Below, piece after piece: positions 35,254 to 44,487 of a stretch of DNA of 64,000 nt (position 1 is its first letter; each line of letters begins with the position of its first letter). The DNA comes from Planktosalinus sp963977065 (GTDB taxonomy: Bacteria > Bacteroidota > Bacteroidia > Flavobacteriales > Flavobacteriaceae): assembly GCA_963977065.1 (NCBI GenBank), contig CAXBNF010000001.1:186001-250000 (forward strand). The letters run 5' to 3'. Both the position numbers and the translations under genes were made by a program. The notes below the pieces were generated by a model that was not told where the DNA came from, did no database searches, and saw only the letters and a list, made by a program, of their open reading frames with translations.

Positions 35254-35505
35254 ATGAAAAAACTTATTTTATCTATCGCAACAGTCGCTGTTTTTGCATT
35301 TACGTCTTGTTCAAGTGACGATGATAATGGAGGTAAAAGCTGTGAAGAATTAACAACTGAACTTTCGGCTGCTGCTGAGGCATATGGGGAAGACCCATCT
35401 GTGGCAAACTGCAATGCTTTTAAATCAGCAATTGAAGCTTATGTAAATAAAGATTGTGAGGATGCTGAATCTTTAGAAGCTGTTCTGGAACTTTTAGAGT
35501 GTTAA
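35254..35505 (+). CDS. Small acidic lipoprotein
   Basis: An 83-residue protein. The signal peptide ends FAFTSC, followed by SSDDDNGG, a Ser/Asp-rich stretch of the kind associated with surface export of lipoproteins in Bacteroidota. The mature part is helical with SCEEL, ANCNAF, DCEDAE and a terminal Cys, suggesting disulphides. Function is unknown. It is followed by a strong terminator. The preceding gene is also a small lipoprotein. Confidence 0.78.
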   Translation: MKKLILSIATVAVFAFTSCSSDDDNGGKSCEELTTELSAAAEAYGEDPSVANCNAFKSAIEAYVNKDCEDAESLEAVLELLEC

Positions 35506-35560
35506 TTAGAGATTAAAAGAGGGATCACGTGTTGCCCTTTTCAAATTAAAACTTTATTTT

Positions 35561-35606
35561 ACACCCAAACTTATTTTAACGCATAAAGTTTGGGTGTATT
35601 TTTTTA
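35561..35606 (+). terminator. Intrinsic terminator between the lipoprotein gene and lepA
   Basis: A 12-bp perfect stem (ACACCCAAACTT 35561-35572 / AAGTTTGGGTGT 35586-35597) is followed by a T run. It is positioned to end both convergent genes. Confidence 0.9.
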
Positions 35607-37400
35607 ATCATTCAGCTTTAAGACCGCCATAAAAGCCTGTTGTGGGATTTCTACATTCCCCACTTGACGCATACGTTTTTTTCCTTTTTTCTGTTTTTCA
35701 AGCAGTTTTCGCTTACGCGAAATATCTCCACCATAACATTTTGCGGTAACATCTTTTCTAAGCGCTTTGATAGTTTCCCTGGCAATAATTTTTGAGCCAA
35801 TTGCGGCTTGAATAGGGATATCAAATTGCTGTCTTGGTATCAACTCCCTAAGCTTTTCACACATTTTCTTTCCTATATTATGAGCATTGTCAACGTGAAT
35901 CAAAGAGGAAAGCGCATCAACCGGTTGTGCATTTAAAAGAATATCAACACGCACCAGTTTTGAGGCACGCATCCCAATGGGCGAATAATCAAAGGAAGCA
36001 TAGCCCTTTGAAACGGTTTTTAAACGGTCATAAAAGTCAAATACAATTTCGGCAAGAGGCATATCAAAAGTGAGTTCGACCCGTTCCGGGGTTAAATAAG
36101 TTTGATTGGTAATCATTCCTCTCTTTTCGATACAAAGAGACATCACGTTGCCCACAAAATCAGCTTTTGTTATAATAGTTGCTTTTATATAAGGTTCTTC
36201 AACACGGTCTAAACTCGAAGGTTCCGGTAGGTCTGAAGGGTTGTTTACTATAATACTGTCATTAGGATGTTTTGTAGAAAAGGCGTGGTAAGACACGTTG
36301 GGAACTGTTGTTATGACCGTCATGTCAAATTCGCGTTCCAATCGTTCCTGAATAATTTCAAGATGTAACATTCCCAAAAAACCACAACGAAAACCAAAGC
36401 CTAACGCAGCAGAACTTTCAGGTATAAAAACCAATGAGGCATCATTGAGTTGCAGTTTTTCCATCGAAGAGCGCAGCTCTTCATAATCTTCAGTATCAAC
36501 TGGATAAATTCCCGCAAAAACCATGGGCTTGACATCTTCAAATCCAGAAACCGGATTTTTTGATGGATTGAGGGCGTCTGTAATAGTGTCACCCACCTTG
36601 ACTTCGCGAGCATCTTTGATACCGGTAATGAGATAGCCCACATCGCCGGCTTTGATTTCTTGTTTGGGTTGTTGCTTGAGTTTTAAAGTGCCTACTTCAT
36701 CTGCATTGTAAGTGTTTCCTGTAGCGACAAATTTAATTTTTTGTCCTTTTTTAATGCTTCCGTTAATTACTCTAAAAATAGTTTCCACGCCACGAAATGG
36801 GTTGTAAACAGAATCAAAAATCAATGCCTGCAGGGGCTCATCTTCATTGCCTTTTGGAGCGGGAATACGCTCTATAATGGCAGCGAGAATTTCATCGATA
36901 CCAATACCTGTTTTAGCACTTGCCGGTATCACATCTTCGTGGGCACAGCCCAAAAGCTCGACAATATCATCTGTAACTTCTTCAGGGTTTGCACTTGGTA
37001 AATCTACCTTGTTTAAAACAGGAATTATTTCAAGGTCATTTTCAAGCGCCAGATACAAATTTGAAATGGTTTGTGCTTGGATGCTTTGAGCGGCGTCCAC
37101 AATAAGAAGTGCTCCTTCACAAGCAGCTATAGACCTGGAAACTTCATAAGAAAAGTCAACGTGCCCGGGGGTATCAATCAGATTGAGGATGTATTTTTCA
37201 CCCTTGTAAGTGTATTCCATCTGAATGGCATGACTTTTTATGGTGATACCACGCTCACGTTCCAGGTCCATATTGTCAAGTAGCTGTTCTTGCTTTTCGC
37301 GAGAAGTAACTGAACCAGTAGCGTCTAAAAGCCTGTCAGCCAGTGTGCTCTTGCCGTGATCAATATGTGCAATAATGCAAAAGTTTCTTATGTTTTTCAT
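35604..37400 (-). CDS. lepA: Elongation factor 4 (LepA)
   Basis: A ribosome-binding GTPase implicated in ribosome assembly and back-translocation under stress. The 598 residues from the ATG at 37400 begin MKNIRNFCIIAHIDHGKST, the standard family start. An in-frame extension to 37433 has no family support. G1 (AHIDHGKST), G3 (DTPGHVD) and G4 (NKVDLP) are present. The LepA-specific C-terminal domain ends with KRMRQVGNVEIPQQAF. It is monocistronic, closed by the terminator at 35561-35606. Confidence 0.98.
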   Translation of the reverse strand: MKNIRNFCIIAHIDHGKSTLADRLLDATGSVTSREKQEQLLDNMDLERERGITIKSHAIQMEYTYKGEKYILNLIDTPGHVDFSYEVSRSIAACEGALLIVDAAQSIQAQTISNLYLALENDLEIIPVLNKVDLPSANPEEVTDDIVELLGCAHEDVIPASAKTGIGIDEILAAIIERIPAPKGNEDEPLQALIFDSVYNPFRGVETIFRVINGSIKKGQKIKFVATGNTYNADEVGTLKLKQQPKQEIKAGDVGYLITGIKDAREVKVGDTITDALNPSKNPVSGFEDVKPMVFAGIYPVDTEDYEELRSSMEKLQLNDASLVFIPESSAALGFGFRCGFLGMLHLEIIQERLEREFDMTVITTVPNVSYHAFSTKHPNDSIIVNNPSDLPEPSSLDRVEEPYIKATIITKADFVGNVMSLCIEKRGMITNQTYLTPERVELTFDMPLAEIVFDFYDRLKTVSKGYASFDYSPIGMRASKLVRVDILLNAQPVDALSSLIHVDNAHNIGKKMCEKLRELIPRQQFDIPIQAAIGSKIIARETIKALRKDVTAKCYGGDISRKRKLLEKQKKGKKRMRQVGNVEIPQQAFMAVLKLND

Positions 37401-37620
37401 ATAGGTCTGCCTCTCAATCTTTTGAATTTGCAAATATAATTGATTTAGCTATCATCCATTACAAAAAATACACATAAACGGCGTAATAACACTTAAACAA
37501 AAAAAAATGCAATTAATCGTAGATAATTGACTTTTTTTTAACAAATTTGTAGGATATAAAAGTTGCCGCTTTCGTTTCCCCAAAACAATAAGCCTTGAAT
37601 ATTCATCCCCATAAATAGAT

Positions 37621-40026
37621 ATGATGGTAAGGGTTTTTATATTTTTATTTTTTTTGGCAACATCGCTTCAGGCGCAACAATATAGTGTTTCAGGTGGGAT
37701 TGTAGATGTTGATGAAAACTCGCTTTCTTTTGTAACTCTTTTACTGTTAAAGGCTAGTGACTCCACATTTGTTGCAGGAACAGCTACAGGACCTGAGGGG
37801 CGTTTTGAAATTCACAACACGCCGCAGGGAGCTTATATTCTTAAAGCCAGCATTATTGGTTTTAATGATTTTTTCAAGCCCTTAGAAGTTACCTCTGATA
37901 TGGATTTAGGCAGCTTAACGCTTCTTGAAACTTCAGAGGGATTAGAACCAGTCACTATTGATACTCAAAAACCCACCATTCAAAGAGAGGTTGACCGCCT
38001 TGTTTTTAATGTTGAAAATACGTCACTTTCAAATGGTAGCTCGATGGATATCTTAAAGCGAACACCTAGTGTTATAATTCAACAAAACAGTATCACTGTT
38101 CAAAATCAACCTGCAACCCTCTATATAAATGACCGGAAGGTTAATATTTCACCAGCTGAAGTTCAAAGTCTTTTGGAAGGATTTGACGGCTCAAACGTTA
38201 AGAGTGTTGAGGTGATAACCAAACCGGGAGCACAATATGATGCGGATAGCGGCATTATAATTAATATAGTGACCAGCAAAGCCTTGTCGCCAGGCTATAA
38301 GGGAAGTTTTTCAGCAGACTATGAACAGGCGGTATTCCCTAAATACAGCGCAGGAACTAGCCATTACTTTAAAAACGACAAGTTCAATTTATTTGTAAAC
38401 TACAACTATAGTAGACGTAAAGAACACAAGAACGATTTAGGAGAAATCACCTTTTTTGAACCAGACAACACCATAAATTCTTTTTGGGAAACTGATTTTG
38501 TGAGAATTACCCGGTCTGAAACACATACAATTAATTCATTTATTGACTATTCACTTAGTGAAAAAACCACTTTAAGTTTATCCTCCCTTGTATCCTTAAA
38601 CCCAAGGACAACGTATTCAAACAGCGAAATTGCTGAAATATTTAACCCACAAATGCAGTTGGACTCTTTGTTTACCACAGCAAGTGGTTTGGAATTAGAA
38701 AAAAACAATATTGCAATTGATTTTGGCCTGAATCATAAATTTAATGAAAAAGGAACGACACTAAAATTCAATGCCCATTACACAAACTTTGACAACACAA
38801 GATTACAAGATGTAAACACCAATTATTTTTTACCAGATCAAAGCTTTTTAAGAAATAATTCTTTTTTGACTGATGCTGCTCAAGACATCAATATTTATGT
38901 GGGTCAGCTTGACTTTTCAACGCAGCTTTTTAAAATGCCTTTTGATATGGGAACCAAAGCGTCCTCTATCAATACAGAAAGTGGCATCGACTTTTTTGAC
39001 AATATCAATGGATTACTACAATTCAACCCCCAGCTTTCAGACCATTTTAAATATGAAGAAAACGTATATGCCGGCTATTTCAGTATTTCAAAAAACTGGG
39101 AAAAATGGAGAATCAGAGCTGGGCTTAGGGGAGAATATACCGAAACATCTGGTAACTCAGTCACATTGGGTCAAGAAACTGAAAAAAACTATATGGATTG
39201 GTTTCCAGGTGCAAACATCAATTTTATTCCACACCAAAACCATACTTTTGTTTTAGCTTATAATAGGAGTATAGAGCGACCAAATTATAGCCTGCTCAAC
39301 CCATTTAGTTACTTTATCAACGAAAATAACTTTACCACTGGTGACCCAAACCTGCAACCAGCTATCACAAACCGTTACAGTCTAGAATATGTAGCGGAAA
39401 ACAAGTATACCTTTGAATTTTATTATAGAACAACAAAAGGGGCAGTTGATGTACTTAGTTTTCAAAACAATGAAAACCGCTTTTTAAGAAGCATCTCCAC
39501 AAATATCGAAGACAAACAGGGCTATGGGCTTGAATTTAAATATTTTACTTACATCAAAGACTGGTGGTTTTTCTATCACTACAATTCGCTTTTTTATGAA
39601 AAAAATTCCTTCGTTGCCATTGAAAGTGACAATGAATTTGTTACAATAAGTTCAAGCGGAATGTTCACACAGCTTATAAATAGATTTACAATAAACAAAG
39701 ACGGAACCTTTACCGGCGACCTAACACTGATGCATCTTACGAGCCTTGCAACCGGCACTTATATAATGGATGATTTTACGCTAGTATCGGCTGGACTAAG
39801 AAAATCATTCTGGGATAATAGAGCTTCTCTTTCAGTGACAGTGAATGACATCTTTGACACTTTTAACAGAAAACTACAAACAGATTTCCTCAACCAGCGT
39901 AATAGCTATTTTGCCATTACAGAGTCGAGGTATTTACAAGTTGGTTTTACTTATAACTTTGGCAACTTTAGACTGAAGGACAATGCCAAGCACATAAGGA
40001 ATGAGGAACGCAATCGAATTGATTAA
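37621..40026 (+). CDS. Outer-membrane beta-barrel protein with carboxypeptidase-like N-domain (TonB-receptor-like)
   Basis: An 801-residue outer-membrane protein with a signal peptide (ATSLQAQQ). A carboxypeptidase-regulatory-like beta-sandwich covers about 22-100. A plug-like domain follows (about 120-215: RLVFNVENT, MDILKRTPSVIIQ, SVEVITKPGAQYDADSGIIINI). The rest is a long barrel (about 230-790) of the OMP_b-brl_3 type. The plug and barrel resemble TonB-dependent receptors, but there is no evident SusD partner, so I would not call the substrate. It is a lone gene between lepA and dusB. Confidence 0.88.
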   Translation: MMVRVFIFLFFLATSLQAQQYSVSGGIVDVDENSLSFVTLLLLKASDSTFVAGTATGPEGRFEIHNTPQGAYILKASIIGFNDFFKPLEVTSDMDLGSLTLLETSEGLEPVTIDTQKPTIQREVDRLVFNVENTSLSNGSSMDILKRTPSVIIQQNSITVQNQPATLYINDRKVNISPAEVQSLLEGFDGSNVKSVEVITKPGAQYDADSGIIINIVTSKALSPGYKGSFSADYEQAVFPKYSAGTSHYFKNDKFNLFVNYNYSRRKEHKNDLGEITFFEPDNTINSFWETDFVRITRSETHTINSFIDYSLSEKTTLSLSSLVSLNPRTTYSNSEIAEIFNPQMQLDSLFTTASGLELEKNNIAIDFGLNHKFNEKGTTLKFNAHYTNFDNTRLQDVNTNYFLPDQSFLRNNSFLTDAAQDINIYVGQLDFSTQLFKMPFDMGTKASSINTESGIDFFDNINGLLQFNPQLSDHFKYEENVYAGYFSISKNWEKWRIRAGLRGEYTETSGNSVTLGQETEKNYMDWFPGANINFIPHQNHTFVLAYNRSIERPNYSLLNPFSYFINENNFTTGDPNLQPAITNRYSLEYVAENKYTFEFYYRTTKGAVDVLSFQNNENRFLRSISTNIEDKQGYGLEFKYFTYIKDWWFFYHYNSLFYEKNSFVAIESDNEFVTISSSGMFTQLINRFTINKDGTFTGDLTLMHLTSLATGTYIMDDFTLVSAGLRKSFWDNRASLSVTVNDIFDTFNRKLQTDFLNQRNSYFAITESRYLQVGFTYNFGNFRLKDNAKHIRNEERNRID

Positions 40027-40067
40027 CTTGCTACAATAACCCTTCTTTAATTTACTCAAAAAATCCC

Positions 40068-40075
40068 TAACTTTG
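40068..40075 (+). promoter_or_regulatory. Probable dusB promoter, -7 box
   Basis: TAACTTTG matches TAnnTTTG, 16 bases before the ATG at 40092. Confidence 0.5.
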
Positions 40076-40091
40076 CCATCAAATTTGGTGT

Positions 40092-41084
40092 ATGTCAAAA
40101 ATTGGAACCATTGATGTTGGAGATTTTCCCTTGCTACTTGCTCCTATGGAGGACGTGAGCGACCCACCCTTTAGAGCACTTTGCAAAGAGCAAGGTGCCG
40201 ATGTGGTATTCACAGAATTCATTTCCAGTGAGGGTCTTATTCGCGATGCGGCCAAAAGCGTCATGAAACTTGATATATACGAAAAAGAACGCCCGGTAGG
40301 CATACAGATATTTGGTGCAAATCTGGAATCAATGTTACAGTCTGTTGAAATTGTGGAAGCTTCAGGACCCGATATTATTGATATTAATTTTGGTTGTCCT
40401 GTTAAAAAAGTGGTCTCCAAAGGAGCTGGAGCGGGTATTTTAAAAGATATTGATTTAATGGTCTCATTAACAGAAGCCATGGTGAAGCACACCAAGCTTC
40501 CCATCACAGTAAAAACCCGCTTGGGCTGGGATGAAAACTCAATTAAAATAGTTGAGGTGGCAGAACGTCTTCAGGACGTGGGCTGTAAAGCAATTTCTAT
40601 ACACGGAAGAACCCGCGCACAAATGTATAAAGGAAATGCAAATTGGGCACCCATAGCTGAGGTTAAAAATAATCCACGAATGCACATTCCCGTTTTTGGC
40701 AACGGAGATGTTGACACTCCTGAACGCGCTATGGAAATGCGTGATTCTTTTGGGCTGGATGGCGCAATGATTGGGCGAGCAAGCATTGGATATCCCTGGT
40801 TTTTTAGAGAGGTGAAGCATTTTTTTGCCACCGGAAATCATTTAGCACCCCCCACAATGATTGAACGAGTTGATGCTGCCCGAAGGCACCTTCAAATGGC
40901 GATTGATTGGAAGGGCGAGAAACTAGGCGTTTTTGAAACCCGAAGACATTATACCAACTACTTTAAAGGAATTCCTAATTTCAAAGAATACCGCACTAAA
41001 ATGGTAACAAGCGATGATGCGGCTTCAGTTTTTGCTGTTTTTGAAGAAGCCTTAGGTCAATTTCACGATTTTCAATTTGCTTAA
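40092..41084 (+). CDS. dusB: tRNA-dihydrouridine synthase
   Basis: Reduces specific uridines in the tRNA D-loop using FMN and NADPH. The 330 residues form a TIM barrel. LLAPMEDVSDPPFR is at about residues 14-27, the catalytic Cys102 lies in NFGCPVKKVVSKGAG, and KTRLGWD, ISIHGRTRAQMY and NGDVDTPE supply the remaining FMN and phosphate contacts. DusB is the most likely subtype. Its stop overlaps the convergent permease gene by 4 bases. Confidence 0.95.
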   Translation: MSKIGTIDVGDFPLLLAPMEDVSDPPFRALCKEQGADVVFTEFISSEGLIRDAAKSVMKLDIYEKERPVGIQIFGANLESMLQSVEIVEASGPDIIDINFGCPVKKVVSKGAGAGILKDIDLMVSLTEAMVKHTKLPITVKTRLGWDENSIKIVEVAERLQDVGCKAISIHGRTRAQMYKGNANWAPIAEVKNNPRMHIPVFGNGDVDTPERAMEMRDSFGLDGAMIGRASIGYPWFFREVKHFFATGNHLAPPTMIERVDAARRHLQMAIDWKGEKLGVFETRRHYTNYFKGIPNFKEYRTKMVTSDDAASVFAVFEEALGQFHDFQFA

Positions 41085-42277
41085 TCAATTAAACCTTCGC
41101 GCACTCTACTTGAAGCAATACGAGAGGCGATGATGCCTAAAAGAAGTATTGTAAAAAACACCAAAAAAACATTAAATAATTCCAGTTTTACGGGGTATGG
41201 AAGGGTGGCTGTTATCATCACTAAATCAAACTGCAGCTGCAAAAGAGTGATAATAACACCAAGAATTATACCCACAAGTCCACCAAGAACAGTCATTAAA
41301 ACTCCCTGAAGATAAAATATTTGTCTTATTTCCTTAAGCGTTGCTCCTAGGTTTTTCATAGTTTTGATGTTGTGCTTCTTGTCTAAAATAATCATGATAA
41401 TACTCGCAATTACATTAAAAATCGCAATAATCAAAACCAATGTAAAAATGAGATATACTGCTAAATTCTCTGTGTTTAACATTTTGTAGAGAGCATCGTT
41501 TTGTTGCATTCTGTTTTTAAAAACAATGTTTTGATTTAATATTTCAGAGATTTTTGCTTTAACATCTACTTCGTTGGCTCCGGTTAAAAGCTTGAACTCA
41601 ATAGAACTTACAACATCTTCCTCATAAGAAAGCAATGATTTAGCAAGAACAATGGGTGTAAACACATATTTTGAGTTGAGTTCTTCATTGACGTGATAGA
41701 TACCGGAAACGACCACATGCTCTTTATTAAAAGCTTGAGTCACGTCAGTAATTTGACCACTTCCTGGAGTGGGCACGTAAATTTCCAGTAACTCTGAATA
41801 ATCATATACTCCAAGATTTAAATTTCTAGAGATTTGAGCACCTATTACCGCTGTGTTATCACTTTCAAACCAGCCTCCATCGAAAATAGTGCTGTCTATA
41901 GCATTTACACGCTGATAGTTTTGATCAACACCTTTGATGTGTGAAATGCTGTTTTTTCCTTTAAAAGTTAGAAAAACCCGTTCCTCAACAATTTTTGAAA
42001 AAGCCTCAATTTCATTAATTTGCTGAAGCAATTGTTCCTGTTGTTTGGAGAGGTTAAGTGTTTTTCCTGTTTCAGGATAAACTTTTAAATCAGAATCAAA
42101 AACAGAGCTAAACTGTAAGCTAAAATCCTTAAGCCCTGAGAACCCGGAAAGCACAATAAATAATGACATTGCCCCAACAATCACTCCAATACCGGCAATA
42201 GCGGTAATGATATTAATAGCATTGTTACTGCTTTTTGAAAACAAATACCGTTTGGCGATATAGAGGGAAAATTTCAC
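41081..42277 (-). CDS. ABC transporter permease of the LolC/LolE (FtsX-like) type
   Basis: A 398-residue inner-membrane permease. There is one membrane segment near the N-terminus (ITAIAGIGVIVGAMSLFIVL, about 25-44), a large periplasmic domain (about 50-255) and three C-terminal membrane segments (about 265-385), the layout of the lipoprotein-releasing LolCE and MacB-type permeases. The matching ATPase is not in the window. It follows rbfA by 3 bases on the same strand. Confidence 0.88.
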   Translation of the reverse strand: MKFSLYIAKRYLFSKSSNNAINIITAIAGIGVIVGAMSLFIVLSGFSGLKDFSLQFSSVFDSDLKVYPETGKTLNLSKQQEQLLQQINEIEAFSKIVEERVFLTFKGKNSISHIKGVDQNYQRVNAIDSTIFDGGWFESDNTAVIGAQISRNLNLGVYDYSELLEIYVPTPGSGQITDVTQAFNKEHVVVSGIYHVNEELNSKYVFTPIVLAKSLLSYEEDVVSSIEFKLLTGANEVDVKAKISEILNQNIVFKNRMQQNDALYKMLNTENLAVYLIFTLVLIIAIFNVIASIIMIILDKKHNIKTMKNLGATLKEIRQIFYLQGVLMTVLGGLVGIILGVIITLLQLQFDLVMITATLPYPVKLELFNVFLVFFTILLLGIIASRIASSRVREGLID

Positions 42278-42280
42278 TGC

Positions 42281-42673
42281 CTACGATTTTTTTCTTTTTT
42301 CGATTAAATCGGAATTGGTTAAAGGGTTTTCTTTTCCTTTAACGGCTTTATCTATTTTTTCAATATAATCGAGCGAATCATCATTGTAGAAATGCAAACT
42401 CGGCATTCTTCTTAGTTGATTTTTAGTAAGCTGAGCCATTTGATGCTTGATGTTATTTTTGACCAGATTGATCTCCTCAACTACTTTTTGGGCGTGTTCT
42501 GAAGGAAAAACACTCACATACACTTTGGCTATTGACAAATCAACAGTGACCTGCACTTTTGATACTGAAACTAAAATTCCGGCGTGACCGGCATCTTTAA
42601 GTGCTTTTTGAAGAATAGCTGCCAGGTCATTCTGTAAAACACCGGCTATTTTTTTTTGTCTGTTACTTTCCAT
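42281..42673 (-). CDS. rbfA: Ribosome-binding factor A
   Basis: A 30S maturation factor with a KH-like fold. The 130 residues contain QKKIAGVLQNDLAAILQ (about 5-21), VSKVQVTVDLSIAKVYVSVFP with the AxG-type kink region, and the conserved RRMPSLHFYNDDSLDYIEKID (about 87-107). Its minus-strand -7 box (42678-42685) lies almost on the start codon, suggesting a leaderless or very short-leader message. It is co-directional with the LolC/E-type gene. Confidence 0.95.
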   Translation of the reverse strand: MESNRQKKIAGVLQNDLAAILQKALKDAGHAGILVSVSKVQVTVDLSIAKVYVSVFPSEHAQKVVEEINLVKNNIKHQMAQLTKNQLRRMPSLHFYNDDSLDYIEKIDKAVKGKENPLTNSDLIEKRKKS

Positions 42674-42677
42674 GGCA

Positions 42678-42685
42678 CAAAAGTA
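42678..42685 (-). promoter_or_regulatory. Probable rbfA promoter, -7 box
   Basis: CAAAAGTA on the plus strand reads TACTTTTG on the minus strand, an exact TAnnTTTG match. The last G is only 5 bases from the A of the ATG. Confidence 0.45.
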
Positions 42686-42823
42686 CTATATTTAAAGATT
42701 ATCTTACTTTTACAAGGCAAAAAGATACTATTATTATGAAATACCTATGCACATTTTGTTTTAAACTAACAGATATGACTTTAGGGCATTACATAGGACC
42801 TTTAAAATAAATAAAGAGAACTT

Positions 42824-43231
42824 ATGAATAAGATTGAGCACATAGGCATAGCAGTGAAAAATCTTGAAAAAGCCAACACTGTTTATGCGGCACTTTTAGG
42901 TGAAAAGCATTATAAAATAGAAGCAGTAGAGTCTGAAGGGGTTAGGACATCTTTTTTTAAAGTGGGAGAAAGTAAAATCGAATTATTAGAAGCAACAAAC
43001 CCTGAGAGCCCTATAGCTAAGTTTATTGAAAAAAGGGGTGAGGGAATCCATCACATTGCTTTTTACGTAGATGATATTGTTGAGGAGATTGAACGTTTAA
43101 AAAATGAAGGTTTTGCTGTGCTTAATGAAACACCAAAACTGGGAGCCGACAATAAACTTGTAACATTTTTACACCCCAAATCATCAAACGGGGTTTTGAT
43201 TGAGTTGTGTCAAGAGAACACAAATCTTTAA
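42824..43231 (+). CDS. mce: Methylmalonyl-CoA epimerase
   Basis: Interconverts the (R) and (S) forms of methylmalonyl-CoA in the propionate/succinate route. The 135-residue VOC-fold protein has its metal ligands in HIGIAVKNL (His7), GIHHIAFYVDD (His in the middle) and the final LIELCQE. The KLGADNKLVTFLHPKSSNGVLIE segment is family-typical. Length is standard. The gene is divergent from rbfA, an arrangement I recall from other flavobacteria. Confidence 0.93.
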   Translation: MNKIEHIGIAVKNLEKANTVYAALLGEKHYKIEAVESEGVRTSFFKVGESKIELLEATNPESPIAKFIEKRGEGIHHIAFYVDDIVEEIERLKNEGFAVLNETPKLGADNKLVTFLHPKSSNGVLIELCQENTNL

Positions 43232-43237
43232 AAAAGT

Positions 43238-43268
43238 TTGCTACATAAGTAAACTAATTATAAATTTG
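43238..43268 (+). promoter_or_regulatory. Probable promoter for the CAT-anticodon tRNA
   Basis: TTG (43238-43240) and TAAATTTG (43261-43268) are 20 bases apart, near the usual spacing. The tRNA starts 63 bases past the -7 box. Confidence 0.5.
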
Positions 43269-43331
43269 CCGGCTCAAGAGAATTCAGTGAATACTTGAGG
43301 AAGTAAATTGAAATACTGAAATATTATTAAC

Positions 43332-43405
43332 GGTCCCATAGCTCAGCTGGTTAGAGCACCTGACTCATAATCAGGGGGTCCATGGTTCGAGCCCATGTGG
43401 GACCA
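43332..43405 (+). tRNA. tRNA with CAT anticodon (tRNA-Met, or tRNA-Ile2)
   Basis: A complete 74-base cloverleaf. The acceptor is GGTCCCA/TGGGACC, the D stem GCTC/GAGC, the anticodon arm CCTGA-CTCATAA-TCAGG with CAT, and the T arm CATGG-TTCGAGC-CCATG; the discriminator is A. Elongator methionine is the default call. An isoleucine tRNA whose C34 is converted to lysidine has the same gene anticodon and cannot be excluded by eye. The initiator type is unlikely because the first acceptor pair is G-C. Confidence 0.93.
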
Positions 43406-43542
43406 CTATTTTAATAAACTTTTGGAGATTGGCTTTATTTATTTATATTTGATATTCCTCACATAATAAAGTACAATACACAATAACAAGTTGATTTTGG
43501 GAAAATTGATTGTTGCTTAACACTTGGTAAACAATTATTGTT

Positions 43543-43550
43543 TATGTTTG
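43543..43550 (+). promoter_or_regulatory. Probable promoter -7 box for the small membrane protein gene
   Basis: TATGTTTG matches TAnnTTTG; a TTG lies 16 bases upstream (43524-43526). The leader to the ATG at 43606 is about 50 bases. Confidence 0.45.
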
Positions 43551-43605
43551 TCGTTTAGCTTGGTATTATTTAAAACATTTTTATATTAGCTGAATCATTA
43601 CAAAT

Positions 43606-43815
43606 ATGCGACCCCAAATCGTTAAAAAAATATCACTTCTTTTTATACACTTTTTTGTGTGTGCGGTTGCATTGGGGCAACAGACGCCACCGCCGCCACC
43701 TGAAAGAACACCTGGACCTCAGCTTCCTATAGATAACCATATTATAATATTGATTTTATTTGGAGTTTTATTAGGCGCTTACTTTTTATTAAGAAAAAAG
43801 TCTGTGAAATTATAA
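43606..43815 (+). CDS. Small exported proline-rich membrane protein
   Basis: A 69-residue protein. A signal peptide (about residues 1-25, VALGQ) is followed by a short proline-rich linker (TPPPPPERTPGPQLPID), one membrane segment (IIILILFGVLLGAYFLL) and a basic tail (RKKSVKL). Similar tiny proteins are common in flavobacterial genomes. Function is unknown. The stop overlaps the convergent ribE gene by 6 bases. Confidence 0.7.
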   Translation: MRPQIVKKISLLFIHFFVCAVALGQQTPPPPPERTPGPQLPIDNHIIILILFGVLLGAYFLLRKKSVKL

Positions 43816-44394
43816 ACCCGACAACTTTTTCAAGTATTTTCCTACAAGATCAAATTCCAGATTAACAATTGACCCCATATTTATTTTTTTGAAGTTTGTA
43901 TTTTCGTAGGTGTAGGGAATAATCGCAACAGAAAAAGAATCATTTTTTGAATTTACAACTGTGAGACTCACGCCATTTATAGTGATAGATCCTTTTTCAA
44001 TAGTAATGTTTCCAAAGCCGGGATTATATTGAAATGTAAAATACCAACTTCCTGAGGCCTCCTTAATTTCTGTACAAACCGCTGTTTGATCTACATGACC
44101 CTGCACAAGGTGACCATCCAACCGATCGCCAAGCTTCATCGCTCTTTCAAGATTTACCCAATCACCTATCTGAAGATGACCTATGTTTGACTTATCAAGC
44201 GTTTCTCTGATGGCAGTCACTTTATAAATAGGTTCGTCAATTTCCACCACCGTTAAGCAAACACCATTGTGTGAAACGCTTTGATCTATTTTTAACTCTT
44301 GGGTAATCTTACTTTTTATTGAAATGTTTAAGTTGCTTCCCTCTTTTTCAAGGTTTATGACCTCACCCATATCTTCAATGATTCCTGTAAACAT
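43810..44394 (-). CDS. ribE: Riboflavin synthase (alpha subunit)
   Basis: Dismutates two 6,7-dimethyl-8-ribityllumazine molecules to riboflavin. The 194 residues contain two lumazine-binding barrel repeats: the N-terminal MFTGIIEDMG with HNGVCLTV (about 43-50), and the second with GHLVQGHVDQ and INGVSLTVV (about 95-150). Length is typical. No FMN riboswitch is visible upstream. It is a lone gene, divergent from pdxA. Confidence 0.96.
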   Translation of the reverse strand: MFTGIIEDMGEVINLEKEGSNLNISIKSKITQELKIDQSVSHNGVCLTVVEIDEPIYKVTAIRETLDKSNIGHLQIGDWVNLERAMKLGDRLDGHLVQGHVDQTAVCTEIKEASGSWYFTFQYNPGFGNITIEKGSITINGVSLTVVNSKNDSFSVAIIPYTYENTNFKKINMGSIVNLEFDLVGKYLKKLSGL

Positions 44395-44410
44395 ATTCCG
44401 TTTATTTGGT

Positions 44411-44418
44411 TAAATTTG
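44411..44418 (+). promoter_or_regulatory. Probable pdxA promoter, -7 box
   Basis: TAAATTTG matches TAnnTTTG in the ribE-pdxA divergent gap; the leader to the ATG at 44488 would be about 65 bases. Confidence 0.4.
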
Positions 44419-44487
44419 TACTTTTAAATAACGCTTGTAAAATTAAGCTAAATGCTAAACCTTACCTAAAAACTACTTCAAAAAAGA

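Noticed and set aside
35525..35534. CACGTG core near 35527 as a third parS
   Set aside because: The flanks do not fit TGTTnCACGTGnAACA; only the central six bases match. The same is true of CACGTG at about 57965.
37401..37620. Possible RNA gene or riboswitch between lepA and the barrel protein
   Set aside because: About 220 AT-rich bases with homopolymer runs and no stable conserved-looking fold; I see nothing specific.
43406..43605. Possible small RNA after the CAT-anticodon tRNA
   Set aside because: No clear hairpin or terminator; the stretch is explained by the promoter of the next small gene.
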